Part shown: one piece after another, positions 11,761 to 24,700 of the stretch
How the letters are laid out: the number at the start of each line of letters is the position of its first letter
How positions within the stretch are numbered: position 1 is the stretch's first letter
Source of the DNA: Lineus longissimus
Taxonomy: Eukaryota > Nemertea > Pilidiophora > Heteronemertea > Lineidae
DNA: 64,000 nucleotides
Assembly (NCBI RefSeq): GCF_910592395.1
Contig: NC_088309.1
Span: 21,516,599 to 21,580,598, forward strand
Direction: 5' to 3'
Notes under the pieces: model-generated
Database searches by the model: none
What the model was told of the DNA's origin: nothing
The model's input: the letters and a program-made list of their open reading frames with translations, nothing else
Translations under genes and position numbers: made by a program

Positions 11761-14700
11761 TGTAATCCTATAGATGCAGTGTTTATCCTTCAGCAAACCG
11801 TATACATGTACTCATTTGAATCTTCTTTAGTTTAATATTTTTGTACTTTCAAGACTCATTCTTATAAAATCTTACTTGAATACCGACATTGTGCATGTAG
11901 CGTTGTGTTTCTAATTATTTTTCCTTTGGGCCATCCTGCACTCATTCGTTTACCAATGACTTCGCTCTATCTGTTCGAACGTTGAACCCAGCGCAGATCG
12001 GTCAATTCTCGTCGTCTGAAACAAAAAGAGTAATAAAACGCGTACATGTATATCATTTCAGGAGAAAATTTTTTTGATAAAAAAGCGGGGATAGATTGTT
12101 GCAGGAACTATAAGTATGTTAGCGTATAACGTATCAGTATGTACTTGTACATGTATGTCATCTTACTTGGCTATTGCATATGAGTGCATAGATTGCATTA
12201 AGCTTTATAATCGAATTAGCAATGAGGCTAACCGAAGAGAACAGCCACCGTGAGGATCGCATTGACGGTCGGCTACATAATAAAAGTCAGTACAGATTAC
12301 TATCACGAGATGAGGCGTAAATCTTGCAATTCATCCAGGGAGTCTCAGCGAAATACTAGACTTCTGAATAATACATGTCTCTTGAGAGCATTTTGGAATA
12401 AATATTTGCCTTCTCACATGGTCGGGACACGTATATAGATAGCTGAATTATAGACAGCGCGTCTTATGAAGATGTACATGTATAGGGCAATACACCCGGC
12501 ATTGATCCTTAATGGATCCTACGTAGGTCAAAATGGGCAATTCCGGACCAAATTCAGTGTCCTTTATGAAAGAAAGTTTATTATTGGAAGAGTTGTGCCA
12601 ATAGCGATGTTGGTCCATCAGGAACGTACGTATACTTTTGGGACACTCATTATAGATTTATGAATGATAATAAGCTCTTTAAACCTGACATGAACACGAC
12701 AGCTCGTTGATACTAATGAAGGACAATTTATTTTATTTTTTTTACTTGGATTACTTACGTCTAATTTCAAATTCAATAATATTATCTGGTTGGATAGTTA
12801 GACAGAGATGGGAAGGTTTCGCAATCCTTACGAATGACAAAGCACGATTTACGAAGGTTTGTGGTGTCATCAAGTTCTGTGCTAATTCATGTACGCGTAA
12901 ATCTTTTTTTATACTAAGCTGCAGGAGGAAACAAATTTTTTTTAAATCTTCGATAAAAAATTTTTATACATCCACATACTCCTTAATTCGTCCGGCATTC
13001 GTAGCTCTTCGCAAGACTTGCGAAACATTCGGACTGTTGTGGATGAAGATTGATTTTTGTGTGGGAGACACTTCTACCCACATACACCCCCAAATTAGGT
13101 TTGTTCATTCGTGCATTTTGACTAGAAGATATTGCGGAGCCATGTGCACTCGTCTTTAGCAGATATAGTTTGTGTAAACACCGATTCATCGCAGTGATGA
13201 CTTAATTGCTGAGATTTGACAAGTGAATGTGCTTTTATTGCGACACGTGCGCCAATCAGCGCCTCGTGCATGTCCTTTTCTAAAATGGCGGCTTTGCCGG
13301 CCATCTTTAATTTTGTTTACGCTCAAAACAACTGACGACAAATGCTGACCAATCCAAAAACCTCACAGTTCATCACCTCAGCCTTCCTCGTAAATTCTTA
13401 ACAGAAAGACACCATGGGGGGATATTCAAGAAGTCTTCGATGGTGCAAATTACAAGACACAAGTCATCTAATCCGCCATCATTGCGGCGTATTTCGCCTG
13501 TTTTTGTATGCAAGACTTGTGATGATTAACATACGCAGTATCTCTGAAGGGATTGTTTGATCAATGATGGCAATGGGATGGAGCAGTGTTCACACACAGA
13601 GCCGGAAATTGGATAAGCCGCAAAGGGTGTACTTCACTGTTACATGCATGCCTTTACAATGGCAATAAATTTCGACGAATTTATGCCAGAAGTTGGCGAA
13701 TTCTTCATCAGCTTTGTTTTTGTTATTTGCCGATACGATATTCATTTTTTTATTCGCGTCCAACCGGTCTGTGATCTTGCGCCGGCCAAACAGAAAGCGT
13801 TGAGTGATCGATATGCCGGTGTAGGTAGAGACAAATCAACACATGTATTGTAATACTCTCTGCAGCCCTGAAACCAATGCAAAGAAATAAATCTTACTTC
13901 ATAAAACGGAAAGTGATGCGTGTATACATGTGTCTTAGAACAGATTACCAGGTATGTACAACACTGAAGGTTAGTTTTCCGATGAAATTATTTTTAACAA
14001 TGTTCAAAGTGAAATCAGGCAAGTTCAAAGTGAAACACAGCTTTGGTATCAGAACCTCAGTCCCTGGCGAAACATACATTTACATGTACCATCAAAAAAA
14101 TTACGCTCTACAGCTTTTTGCAGCGTGCGTTGACGAAAGGGATAAAAACTTGTATGATATTGTATAACAAAGAATGCATACGGGAAAAGCAGAAATGACC
14201 TACCTAAACATTGAGAACTTTTACTCTACACATCCTGGTTCTTGAGTTATCCTTCAAAAAATCGAAAATACCTCAACTGACAAGACATCGTATCATGCTT
14301 CACATCAAATCCCCATTCCATGGTATCTAACATTATACAATTGGATGGGTAATTAGATGCAATGGGCTGATGCCAACTTGCCTCATCCCAAACGGGATCC
14401 TCCGGAGATAACAAGGCGCAACATGAACTGTACATGAGTACTGAGAAATGATGCAATCTTGTACGTTACACGTATGTTCCGGATCTTGTTCCCTTCAAAG
14501 ATGATTTCTTTGACAAATTATACCAATGGGAGGCAGGACTGCGGCAACTGTTTCAATAATATGGCCCTGATGTATGCGTTTCATACCGCAGCATTATGAA
14601 CGATAAGCATTCTGTCTATTCACTGGTGGCTTCTAATTTAGTTTTACTGCAAATATGATAGGGCAAATTTTGGCAGCCGGATCTACCATCCGGGTAAGAG

Positions 14701-15036
14701 GGAATTGATTTTTGAACGCATGCTGTGCTGAAGCATTGCATAGGTGAAACTTAAGTGTCTTGCTCATTTGGCGGTGCATAAATTTTTCCTGGACTTATAT
14801 AGGCCTACTCCAAGATATTTCCGATTGAGAAAATATACAGTATCATCTTAATAGAGTAACCAGCCCAGTTATAGGTTGGTGACAAATGAGCAAAAGAAGG
14901 ACATGTGTATGGAAAGGGAGGAGGTTGTGATAAAGAACATTGCTTGGTTCAAGTGTTTCCATGCACGTTGATTTATCACTGGGTCAGCTTTAATTTGGAG
15001 AAGCGATGCTCAACTCGAGCTGGCGCCGATTACACT

Positions 15037-15139
15037 CCGGACGCAGTGGACCGGCCTCGTTCCTCCCCCTAACCGCAAGGAGACAAAATTAGGACCATAG
15101 ACGCGACAGGCTGCATGCCCAGGGAGTCTAGTGCCGATA
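15037..15139. repeat. Dispersed repeat fragment (CCGGACGCAGTG family)
   Basis: CCGGACGCAGTGGACCGGCC and, about 60 bp later, GGGAGTCTAGTGCCG match a second place in the window at 34164-34233 (CCGGACGCAGTGAACAGGCC ... GGGAGTCTAATTGCGG) in the same order. GGGAGTCTAAT also occurs near 36399. Probably an old interspersed element. Confidence 0.5.
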
Positions 15140-15267
15140 GGTTATGATGTTGCTTCCGAGTTCGCACGTTCTCGAAGTTTCCATGGCAATGCAAAATGAT
15201 TGGCGTATTGAGTGGTCATCATTGCATTTACGTCATTGAAATACGAATTATTCGTTTTCCCAGTAAT

Positions 15268-16098
15268 TATGGCAAGCCAAAGCGGAATTTATTCAAGACC
15301 GTGGAATTACTATTCAAGAAGTTAAATATATGTTCAAGACCAAAATATGTTCAATCCTGAATCAAATATTGTCAACCTTGAATCAAATATTGTCAACCTT
15401 GAACAAAATATATTCAACCTTGAACAAAATATATTCAACCTTGAACAAAATATATTCAAGACTCACGTGACCATATTCAAGACGCACGTGACCACAAAAA
15501 TTGATGACGTAGTTGCTCATGTTTTGATGCTTTACGGACTTTCCCGAACCCGCGTCCGGACTTTCCCGAACCCATGGTACTTGTGTTGCGTTTCGGAGCT
15601 CGAATTGTTCGCACGAGGTTTTGACACATGGTTGTACACGTACCTAGCCGCCTACACCTGACATGTACTGTAATCCTACACATCATGATATGGATGCCGA
15701 GTGAATGTCAGAGTCGATACATGTTTCACAGACATATCAGGCAAATTATAGGTTCAAAATGCGCAATGCCTGTCGTGAAACAGAACGCATCGGAAGTACC
15801 ACAGATTCTACGCTCTACGTCATCAATTTTGTGGTCACGTGCGTCTTGAATATGGTCACGTGAGTCTTGAATATATTTTGTTCAAGGTTGAATATATTTT
15901 GTTCAAGGTTGGACATATTTTATTCAAGGTTGAACATATTTTATTCAAGGTTGAACATATTTTATTCAAGGTTGAAAACATTTGATTCAAGGTTGAACAT
16001 ATTTTAGTCTTGAACATATATTTCCTTCTTGAACTTATATTTAACTTCTTGAATGGTAATTCTAAAGTCTTGAATAAATTCCGCTTTGGCTTGCCATA
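15268..16098. mobile_element. 831-bp foldback DNA transposon with tandem-repeat inverted arms
   Basis: Ends are exact inverted copies: TATGGCAAGCC at 15268 and GGCTTGCCATA ending at 16098. They are flanked by AGTAAT on both sides (15262-15267, 16099-16104), a 6-bp target-site duplication. Inverted arms run about 240 bp (15268 to about 15510) and 280 bp (about 15817 to 16098). Within each arm a unit of about 21 bp, TTGAACAAAATATATTCAACC, repeats 5-6 times. The arm junctions also carry CACGTGAC motifs. The interior (15511-15816) contains no transposase, so the element is non-autonomous. The superfamily is not identifiable. Confidence 0.88.
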
Positions 16099-16158
16099 AG
16101 TAATGCTGTGGAATGACGTCATAATTGTTTGTGTGTCAGTCTTGGAGATGGGGGTAGC

Positions 16159-16190
16159 TATATAAGTATGGGGGGTCGAGCTCAGTCACT
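16159..16190 (+). promoter_or_regulatory. TATA box and initiator of the RNase Z-like gene
   Basis: TATATAAG at 16159-16166 is followed by an initiator-like TCAGTC with its A at 16184, about 25 nt downstream, the canonical TATA-to-start spacing. It lies 61 bp after the end of the foldback transposon. A 5' UTR exon would end at a donor near 16288 (CAG|GTAGTG) or 16300 (AAG|GTATGG). Confidence 0.55.
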
Positions 16191-17145
16191 AAACGGTTGA
16201 CAAGGAATTTGTCTGAGATTATATAATTTACCCATCAGTTACCAAGGAAAAGAAAAAGGCAAACGACGTTGGGCATGCAATGCATTCAGGTAGTGTACAA
16301 GGTATGGTACTTCATTTCCTAGCTTGTTTCATGAAATATCGTGCTGTCTGAACGTAATTCGGAGCCCATCATCACCGGAGGTCACTTACGAAGGTCACTT
16401 GGGCAGCCGATGCCCAGCCAGCATGCCAATCCTGATTTTTGGGGTTGCCATGCAACCACCCTTTTTCCCGTCGAATAGTGTTGGCCTACCCTGTATATCA
16501 TGATATTGGCCTGATTGATTCATGCGTGTCATGATGTAGGTCGTTAGCTATCATCATAGGCTATATAGGCCGAGCCGATCCAGGGGATGTTTTCCTGTCA
16601 TTTGGAAGTAACTAGGCCTATATGCCAATATGTTAATGATGTATAGGCCTACCTACATAGGCCTACATGACTATGACTGGGTGAGTATTCATTACTTATA
16701 TGTAACCTTTATACAATTCTTGCTTTCAGCTATAGCTAAAATTAACCTTTCTGTTTTTACATAGACTGATAGATAGGCTATGTCATGTTACTTGCATCTA
16801 GCTGCACATTATTTTCACATAGAGTAATATATGCTCAAGTCATGATCCCCTTTGAACAGGAAGAAGATGAAGAAGTAGTATTGTCTTTGGGCAAGGCCTG
16901 TTCTTTGCCCTGTCCTTGCTTTATCTTACATGTTTGTTTATTGACCTTGCTCTTCCTTATGTGATTGTTTAGCGTCCTAACTCTTCTTTATATATCTTAA
17001 ATGGTGTTTGTTTATCGTCCTCCCTGGTACTCTTTCAGGAATCTTATGATGACGACTAGACTGCTTCTTCAATCAGGAATTTGATGCAGTGAGTTCTTCT
17101 TTAGACAACTTTTACCAAGGAAACATTTGGGTATCAGGCATCAGG

Positions 17146-19113
17146 ATGATGCTACAGAAGACAATAGGTGTGATGTCAGGTGTGAGGGGAAGACGTCTTG
17201 TCTCACCACTTTGCCTGAGTTTGTGGACTCGAAAACAAGTCTGTCCTCGGCGTTTCTTCTGGCAAAATGGATTAGTGATTGCTTCAGGACGAAGACTTTT
17301 ATGCAAAACTGGCTCTGAAGTACATTTTCTAAAAGAGGAGTCTACTTCTTGCAACAGTAGCAAGATACACATGATCCAGGGAAATGAATCAGAATCTCTG
17401 TCCACTGTTTCAGTTCAATGCACTGTTCAGAAGGGATGTTACCCAATCCACAGTGTGCCAAAAGAAGGCTTTCGGAAAGTGACAGAGTCGCAACTCAGCT
17501 TCCATAGACATTTCTGTCAGAAGGCAAGTCCTTCAGACAAACTTGAAAGAAGGCAAAAATCGCTTGATATTCCAACACCCCCGGAATCTGATTATCATTA
17601 TGATGAGGACATGTCTTTCTTTCATATAAATGGTTACAATGTGTATCCATGGTCCATTTCGGGACTGGGGACATCGGTGATTGTGAACAGAGACAACATG
17701 ACCGTGGCATTTGATATAGGCTATGCAAGCAGGGAGGCCTTCTGCTCCCAGTATGTCTTCATCAGGTATGTGACAGAACAAGGTTGTAATTGACAAACAT
17801 AGTTTGCATGAGGTGGTTATTTCAATGATTACTCTATGACACTTGTAAATGTTGATTTGGTTTTCCTAATACGCAATATGACTGATTCAAGCAGGCAGCC
17901 TAGTTTTTTTCAAATTTACCGCTGTTGTCTTTTGCAGCCATGGACATACAGACCACACCATGGGACTAACCAGCCATGCTTCAAAACGTGAGATGAACGG
18001 CATGGTTCCTGCGACATATTATGTGCCAGATCATCTAATGCAACCACTCACCACCATAGTGAAACAGTTCTCATTGATGGAGGGAGGAGCATCATTGAGG
18101 AGTATCGATATTCGGTCGTGTAGTCCTGGTCAAACTATCAAGGTGAGTTAATTGCAGAAAAGGTTTCACTCATCAGGAAAACACTTTCTAGGGGTTTTCA
18201 GAGATCTTAAGGATACAAAGGTCTGCCTGGGCCTCTTTCTGCAAACCTCATAGAGTAGGCTCTCAGATTGTGATGTGACCTTGATTCCTACATGGCATGT
18301 TTTGATTGACATTTCAGCTACCATGGGATCGATTTGCAATCCCATTCCCCACGTATCACCGCGTCCCCAGTCAAGGCTACATCGTCTACCATGAGAAGAA
18401 GCAGCTGAAACATGAATATGAGGATATGATGAGTTACGAGCGAGTCCTGATGAAAAAGAAGGGAGTAGAATTGTATGACACCCATGTTGAGCCAGAAATT
18501 GCGTATACAGGTAGTGTATATAAATTACTTCAGGTTTTATAAATTGGTCAAAAGTGGACAACATTAGTACATGTCGTGGTATATGGTGAAGGAACAAATT
18601 TGTTATTGCATAGTGGTTATGGTCTTTGCACTCATAATAAAGGGCAAAGATACATCCTTTCTAGTCACGATTGATCTAATTGATAGACCCCCACCAAAAA
18701 AAAAATAACCGGAAAATCTCGGTCTTTTTTTCAATGCTCTGCAACTTTTCCTCATTCCAGGGGACACAACTTTCGATGTGTTCTTGAACCCGCCTACCCC
18801 CGATCTCCTCAATGTCAAACTCCTGATCACGGAATGTACTTTCGTGGATGAAGACGCAGACAGACGTGGACGATCAAGCATTGCAAAAGCTGAATCAGTG
18901 GGACATATACACCTGAAGCAATTCTGTGAACATGCGCATTTGTTTGATAATGTCGAGGGCATCCTCTTGATTCACTTCTCTGATAAGTATACGGTACAAT
19001 ACATCAGGGACAGGGTGTTTGAACTGGTACCAGAGTCTCTTAGGAATAAGATCTACTTAGGTCTGACAGCTCAGGAGCTTTACCTAGGATTAGGTGTCCA
19101 GGAGGACAGTTAA
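17146..19113 (+). CDS. Metallo-beta-lactamase fold RNase Z-like protein with N-terminal targeting extension
   Basis: Likely tRNA 3'-processing endonuclease or related zinc phosphodiesterase, about 456 residues. Exons: 17146-17765, 17938-18142, 18318-18510, 18761-19113, all in phase. The zinc motif SHGHTDH is formed across the first junction. Later metal ligands are plausible in YTGDTTFD, and a Glu-rich ITECTF strand and GHIHLKQ/LLIHFS motifs follow. Order and wording (DIGYAS, SQGYIVYH, YTGDTT, GHIH, HFSDKYT) resemble the short plant TRZ1/TRZ2 enzymes more than animal ELAC1/ELAC2. The first coding exon gives about 165 residues before the domain, starting MMLQKTIGVMSGVRGRRL, which is rich in Arg and poor in acids like a mitochondrial presequence. 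The start at 17146 is inferred; another ATG lies at 17149. An upstream short frame (MTTRLLLQSGI) ends before it. Confidence 0.85.
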
Positions 19114-19541
19114 ACAGAGGATATTGGCAAGGACATAATCCTACTGCAGGGTCTTCGGTGTATTCTACAATCTGGCATCAGTTAGCTATGCATTCTCCTT
19201 CAGGGCTGAATGAAAAGGTTAGGTTGGTGTTTGTGCCCTGCTATCGGCCCTTTTGGTTGATTTAGGCTTTTTACTGCGAAAGCATTGTTTTGGTGACTGT
19301 CTCCGTGTATGATAGGAATTAGATAAGGGCATCCAAGCAACCCGTGATGTTTTCTTACTGGAAGTCTTCCATAACAATTGTTTCTTTTAGAAAAGTATTT
19401 TTGGGAATTTTTAAAAATGGTAGCTATATACTTGTGTACATGTATGTGTGAGATAACTGGTAGTTTGGAAAATATTGAAGAATTTTTCCTTCTTTTCAAT
19501 ACTGACATCAACAGTATGATTGGCTTTGTTAAATGCATACA

Positions 19542-19547
19542 ATAAAA
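19542..19547 (+). terminator. Poly(A) signal of the RNase Z-like gene
   Basis: AATAAA about 430 nt after the TAA at 19111-19113. A second AATAAA lies near 20506. Confidence 0.4.
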
Positions 19548-19549
19548 TG

Positions 19550-21600
19550 TTGAAATAGAAATATTCTTCCTTCTGTTCTTTTCTGAAGTCAACGATATGA
19601 TTGTGAAAACCACATCTTCCATGTACTCGTAGTAGAAATGTAAATACATGTATTGTATTGCATGAGATGTTACATTTCCTTTCGGTCCACATATATGTTC
19701 TTGAACATCTTCAAGACATGGACTTCCATGATATGGAGGGATTGGGCAAACTTGTTCCGGCAGATCCAGCCTGAATCAGATGGAATGAACAGTCCTCCAG
19801 TCTGAGTGATTCTTCAGAAACAAAACCTCTGCTGTGTAAGGACATAAACAGTAAGAGAAATGTACTTAAAAGGTCAAGATCACATTGCAGTTGACCAGGG
19901 ATGAGAGGTATGCCTGGTATGGATGACCAGTGTATGCCCAAGCTGGTTAAGATGAGTCTCAAGCCAAAGCTTGTGGTACGCAAGTAGATGTGCATCTAGC
20001 TAACTTGTCCGACTGGTTTTTCCGAGGTTGCAATCAATTGGGAAGACTACATGTACGCTTTGGCTGGCCCCAATGACTTCATTTGTTGGTTTAACCAATT
20101 CAATTGGTTGCCCCAAGTCAGGAAAGGTGTTGGCCCCATGCGTTGGTTGGCTTTTCCGAGCGATGAGGAGCATTCTATTGCGGTTGTATTGTGCTCGCCA
20201 CAAAATGATGCCCCTGGATTCTGTGGGGTGTTTTCCCACCATTCAAAGATTCCTTTTGTCTATTTTTGTGGAGCTGTGAAAATGATACAACCAAGCTTCC
20301 TCATTTGTTAATGATAGGCCATGGTCAGCCCAATGTGCCCCGGCACCTGTTGTGATTACTGATAATGAAATTATGTTCTTCAAATTCTCATCCAAACACT
20401 ACAGGACTTCCATTAGGGAAATGCCTTGAAGAACATAAATTTTAGCTCTGCTTGTGATAGCAGAACCTTGGAGAATATATCATGACATAAATTGCATGCT
20501 AGGCAATAAAGTAAGGATAAAACAGACATATTTCTGCAATAGCATTTTTTAATCAAAAGACACTAATTTCACCTTACAGTTCTTACATAAAGGTAGTTTT
20601 GTGTAGGAAGAAAATGCCCACCAATACACACACTTTTACTTAAATGCATTAATATTACACTGACAAATTATACTCTATCTATAGCGGAAGATAATCATTA
20701 CATTACCAAGATATTGTAAACAAACAATAACAATTATGGCTGCTATTAAACAGAGTTTGCCTTCTTTTTTGCAACTTTATTTCAGCGAAAAAAATGTGGT
20801 GTCACCTCTTCATTTTAACTTTGATCCAACAAGACATTCCAAGCCTGAATACATTTACATTTAACAGCTGCACATTTTGTGGGTTAATGAAAATAATCCT
20901 GCAATGTCATGGCAGACTACCAAAAATCAGTGGCTAGTTTCAACAAAGTACATCAGAATAACAGGTATTTGTGTTTAAAAGACATCCTGTGGGCCGTGAA
21001 ATTTTGTCTTTAACAAAGGGGCTCAACTGTACTCCAATCACAAATCGACACATGAATGTACATCCCGAACTAGGATTTTACATCAGGTCATTCTGAAGAT
21101 ATAAGAATTAAACAGATGAGATGTAAAAACCTTGGTGGTCAAGATGATGAATAAACTAACATGGAGACCAATATACATGTAAGAAAGTACTCAAGTACTT
21201 TAAATGTACTCTAAAGATACACCAACTCACACAACACTTTATACAGAACTCATAAACTACATGTACATGTAGGAATGACAAAAAATATACGCGCCTCTTT
21301 GGAATTAATGATTCTGTACACATGTAATCACAAACAATTGCAAGCTTGGTGGGATTACTGTGTGGTCCTGGAGCTTTAAATTCCATTCAAGTCATTCAAT
21401 ACTAACCTAACTTTGTACTGCCGAGGCCCAGTAGTTAGAAAGCAAGTTAGCATGACAGCATGCTAACACATGATTGCATGAACATTAATGAAGATGAAAC
21501 AAAATATCAACATGGCACACAAAAACTTTGCTTATTTCAGACAATACAGGTATCTTCATGATTAAATGTTGCGTATTTGTAAAAAACAGCCGAAAAAGCA
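19550..21600. other. Intergenic region between convergent genes
   Basis: Between the 3' ends of the RNase Z-like gene (+) and SETD6 (-). No splice-supported or recognisable coding sequence was seen. It is AT-rich with scattered ACATGTAC palindromes (for example near 21260). Confidence 0.45.
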
Positions 21601-21606
21601 TTTATT
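21601..21606 (-). terminator. Poly(A) signal of SETD6
   Basis: TTTATT on the plus strand, AATAAA on the minus strand, about 95 nt after the SETD6 stop codon at 21702. Confidence 0.55.
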
Positions 21607-21701
21607 TTGAAAATGCAGATGTAATGAACAATGAAATTTCCAGAGCATATTTCGTAATGTATGATGGCCCCAGTGACAATATGGATGAGAGGCGAAAAAA
21701 G

Positions 21702-24700
21702 TTACTGACAACACTGTAAGAGTCTCTGTAACAATTTCCGCTGGCCATTCCGTACGAATAATGAATATTTCTTCCGTCTTGACAAGGTGCTGAGATTCTG
21801 CAACTGTTTTTCATCCTCTTCCGGTGATTGTGCATATCCTGAAAATGTTTCTTGCAGCACCCTGAAATATGGGGGAAAAGATGTTGATGTTAGCCGTACA
21901 GCATGAATGGTAGAGATAATCATGAGAAATCAATTTTAAATCAAATTAGGATTCCGAAGTAATGTCAGGCAACGTTTCTACTTGATAAATGTTCAAGAGG
22001 TTGATTAAGCCAAGTGCCTCCTGAATAGGTAAGTCTTAAGGACTCTTCAGGAATTGCCCATCGGAATGTATGCATGTTCCTTTGTCATGCAATGTTTTGT
22101 CCTGTCACTCTTCAAGAAAATATCAAACACACATTTCGATTTTGATGTATGATATTCAACACTTACTTGGCAAGTAATACCTTCCATGATTGGGGCAGCA
22201 AGGGAATGTTGGCTGAAAAGATTTTAAAACACAAACGGTTGTTCAAAGTTTTCTGTAGTTCACTCTTCACAAAACTGACCATCAAGAATTTCTAGGGCCA
22301 TCTCTTCTGAAAATACGTACGTATACTTGTGGCCAGCTGAATAGAAGCACACATGCTATTCTCAACCAAGCCTGATCAAAACTGGCACACATCATATATT
22401 TACATCCCGAGAACAGCAGCTTCATTAAAGCTAACCAAGATTCAAATCATAAATCTCTAGTTTCATAAAAAGGGGGATTTTCCAATATAAAGTATTAAAT
22501 TTTTACCAAAGGTCATGTTTTCTTCATCTTCATTATCGTCACTCCAACCCTCTTTCTCACGATGGTCTTCAAACTCGGCCCGATTCAGATTCAAAACTTT
22601 CAATGTGTGATACAGTTCCTCTTCTGTAAGCACACCGTCTGCTCCAATGACAAATACCCCGTCATCTGGTATCAAATCCTGTTGTAGAGAGAGCAAAGTG
22701 AGAATGAGAAAAATGCACAGTGAAAGATAGAATATGACATTGTTACATCACAAGCACTAGCAAAAAGCTACTTGTCATCAGGTTTTATTCACATAATTCA
22801 TTGTAGACAGGTGCGGAAGAAAAACAACAAGAAGAGGCTCTGCATTACCATGCCTTGGAGAAATTCCCACTTCTCATCAAGAAGATCCACATCTTCCGTT
22901 TCCTGCTTTGCAACTTCATAAATCAACTTCATTGGAATATCGACCTGAAAAAAGACAATAGAGCAGAATTGTATGTACATGTGTATTATCATGCCAATGT
23001 TTACAAAACATCCCATGTGGAAAAAGGCAAAGGGGATTCCCAAATTTGTTTGACTGTCTTCATGGTCTAGGAAAAAACATTCCAATGCACATTTTATTGC
23101 TTTTATTTTATCACTGAGTGACCAGAATAAGAAGCACTACTCACTGTATCAAAATGATTGTCAGGATACTGCTCTGCAAATCCGTACATGTGTAATAACT
23201 GGTTGTTCGCCAATTGACCATATGTGTTGTATACTTCTTCACCCTGAAAACACAAATACAAAAAATTACCAACCTGCACTTGACCGAGCCTCAATATAAC
23301 TTTTCGATGGACTTGACAAGTGACTGTCATTATCTTTCTCGATCGTGACAAGTGACACTCACCGACTATTTATCTCGTTCCTGACATTAGGAAAAATTAA
23401 AAATTTGTAAGTCACAGTATGATCAGTCAAAGTAGGGTGACTAAGGCTTTTGAGGCGACAACTGACGTCAATATAATGTCCAATGCTACGCAGGTAAGAG
23501 GTTCTACATGTAGCTGAAAAGAACAGAAGGGAGAACTAAGCAGTGGACAGGAAACATTTCAGAGACTCTTTTCTTACCTTTCTTATATCTCTCGTTGCAA
23601 CCATTTTTAGGCTCTCCTTCCCAAACTGCAAACTAGCATTATTCTTTGCTATGTGATTAAGTATGTCTGCCACTGGAACCATCATCGGAGGTGATTTAGT
23701 AATGGGCATATCCTCTGTATCGATATCAGAATCCTCTTCTCTCTCTGGCTCAGTGAAGCTGTATGCCATGACAAATGCCACCATTCGCTTGTACAAGTCT
23801 ATACTTTGACACTGAACTCTGAAAAAGTAACGGAAAGTTGTGAATCTTGTCACAAGGACACTAAGACTGAGAAACAGAACATAAATTCCCAATGAAAAAA
23901 CAGGGCAGAAATTTCGACTGCAATGCCTGCACAATGACTTTGACTTTGACTTGACTGGTTACAGTATGAATACGTTAGATACTCTTTAAGGACATGACAC
24001 ATCACAATTCATACCCAGTCATATCTCCCATCTTATGTTGTGACAAGAATGAATACCATTACATGCATTGGACCATTACCTTCGCCGTCATACCATAAAA
24101 AGTATTGAATTTATCATAGTTTTACAAGAATGTTAGAATGTAACGCAATAGGCAATGCTATAGTATACTACAGTAAGAAGTGTTCTGCATCTCTAAAGAC
24201 ATTCCTGCATGAATGCACAAAATTGAGTAATCAAGCATCCTCTACTGACTTACGGGAATTTATCATCATGTTTCCTGATAAATGGCAAAACAATATTGTT
24301 GAATTCTTTCTTGACGTTTTCAAGATCTTTCTCTACAGCCATATCTACTCCTGTTCCTCTCAACTCTACCAGTCTCTCAGACCTGTCAATAATAAGAGAG
24401 ACAATAATATCAGTCAAAATCCTGTACCTAATATTTTCAAGGCCAGCTTTCATTATTATTACTGTCACACTCGCTGACAAGTCAAATTCCTCCTAGTTTT
24501 CTTTGCACATTAGATTTCAAAAGATGCATGTACTTCCCAGACCAGAAAAATTATCCAATTTAGGGTGGATATCGTCAGTACTAGCAATTTTGATGTTGAA
24601 AGTAAGTGCCCACACCACATTCCTAGATCCCTCCCCTGTATGCTTACCTGTCCCAGAACATTGGCAGGTCCACCTCGGAGAATTCAGGAACCATTTCAAA

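Larger units (their letters stand above)
10964..16158. other. Intergenic region between the divergent Kv and RNase Z-like genes
   Basis: Contains the minisatellite at 11180-11760 and the foldback element at 15268-16098. The part in between, 11800-15030, shows only short, unspliced, non-homologous reading frames and scattered TACATGTA words. The Kv 5' UTR and promoter must begin just above 10963, but no convincing TATA box was found. Confidence 0.5.

Noticed and set aside
12707-13159. 150-codon open frame in the intergenic region
   Set aside because: Low-complexity, AT-biased product with many Cys/Phe/Lys, no domain, and no splice or promoter support.
15347-15661. Open frame with repeated NLEQNIF units
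   Set aside because: It is just the translation of the tandem repeats in the arm of the foldback element.
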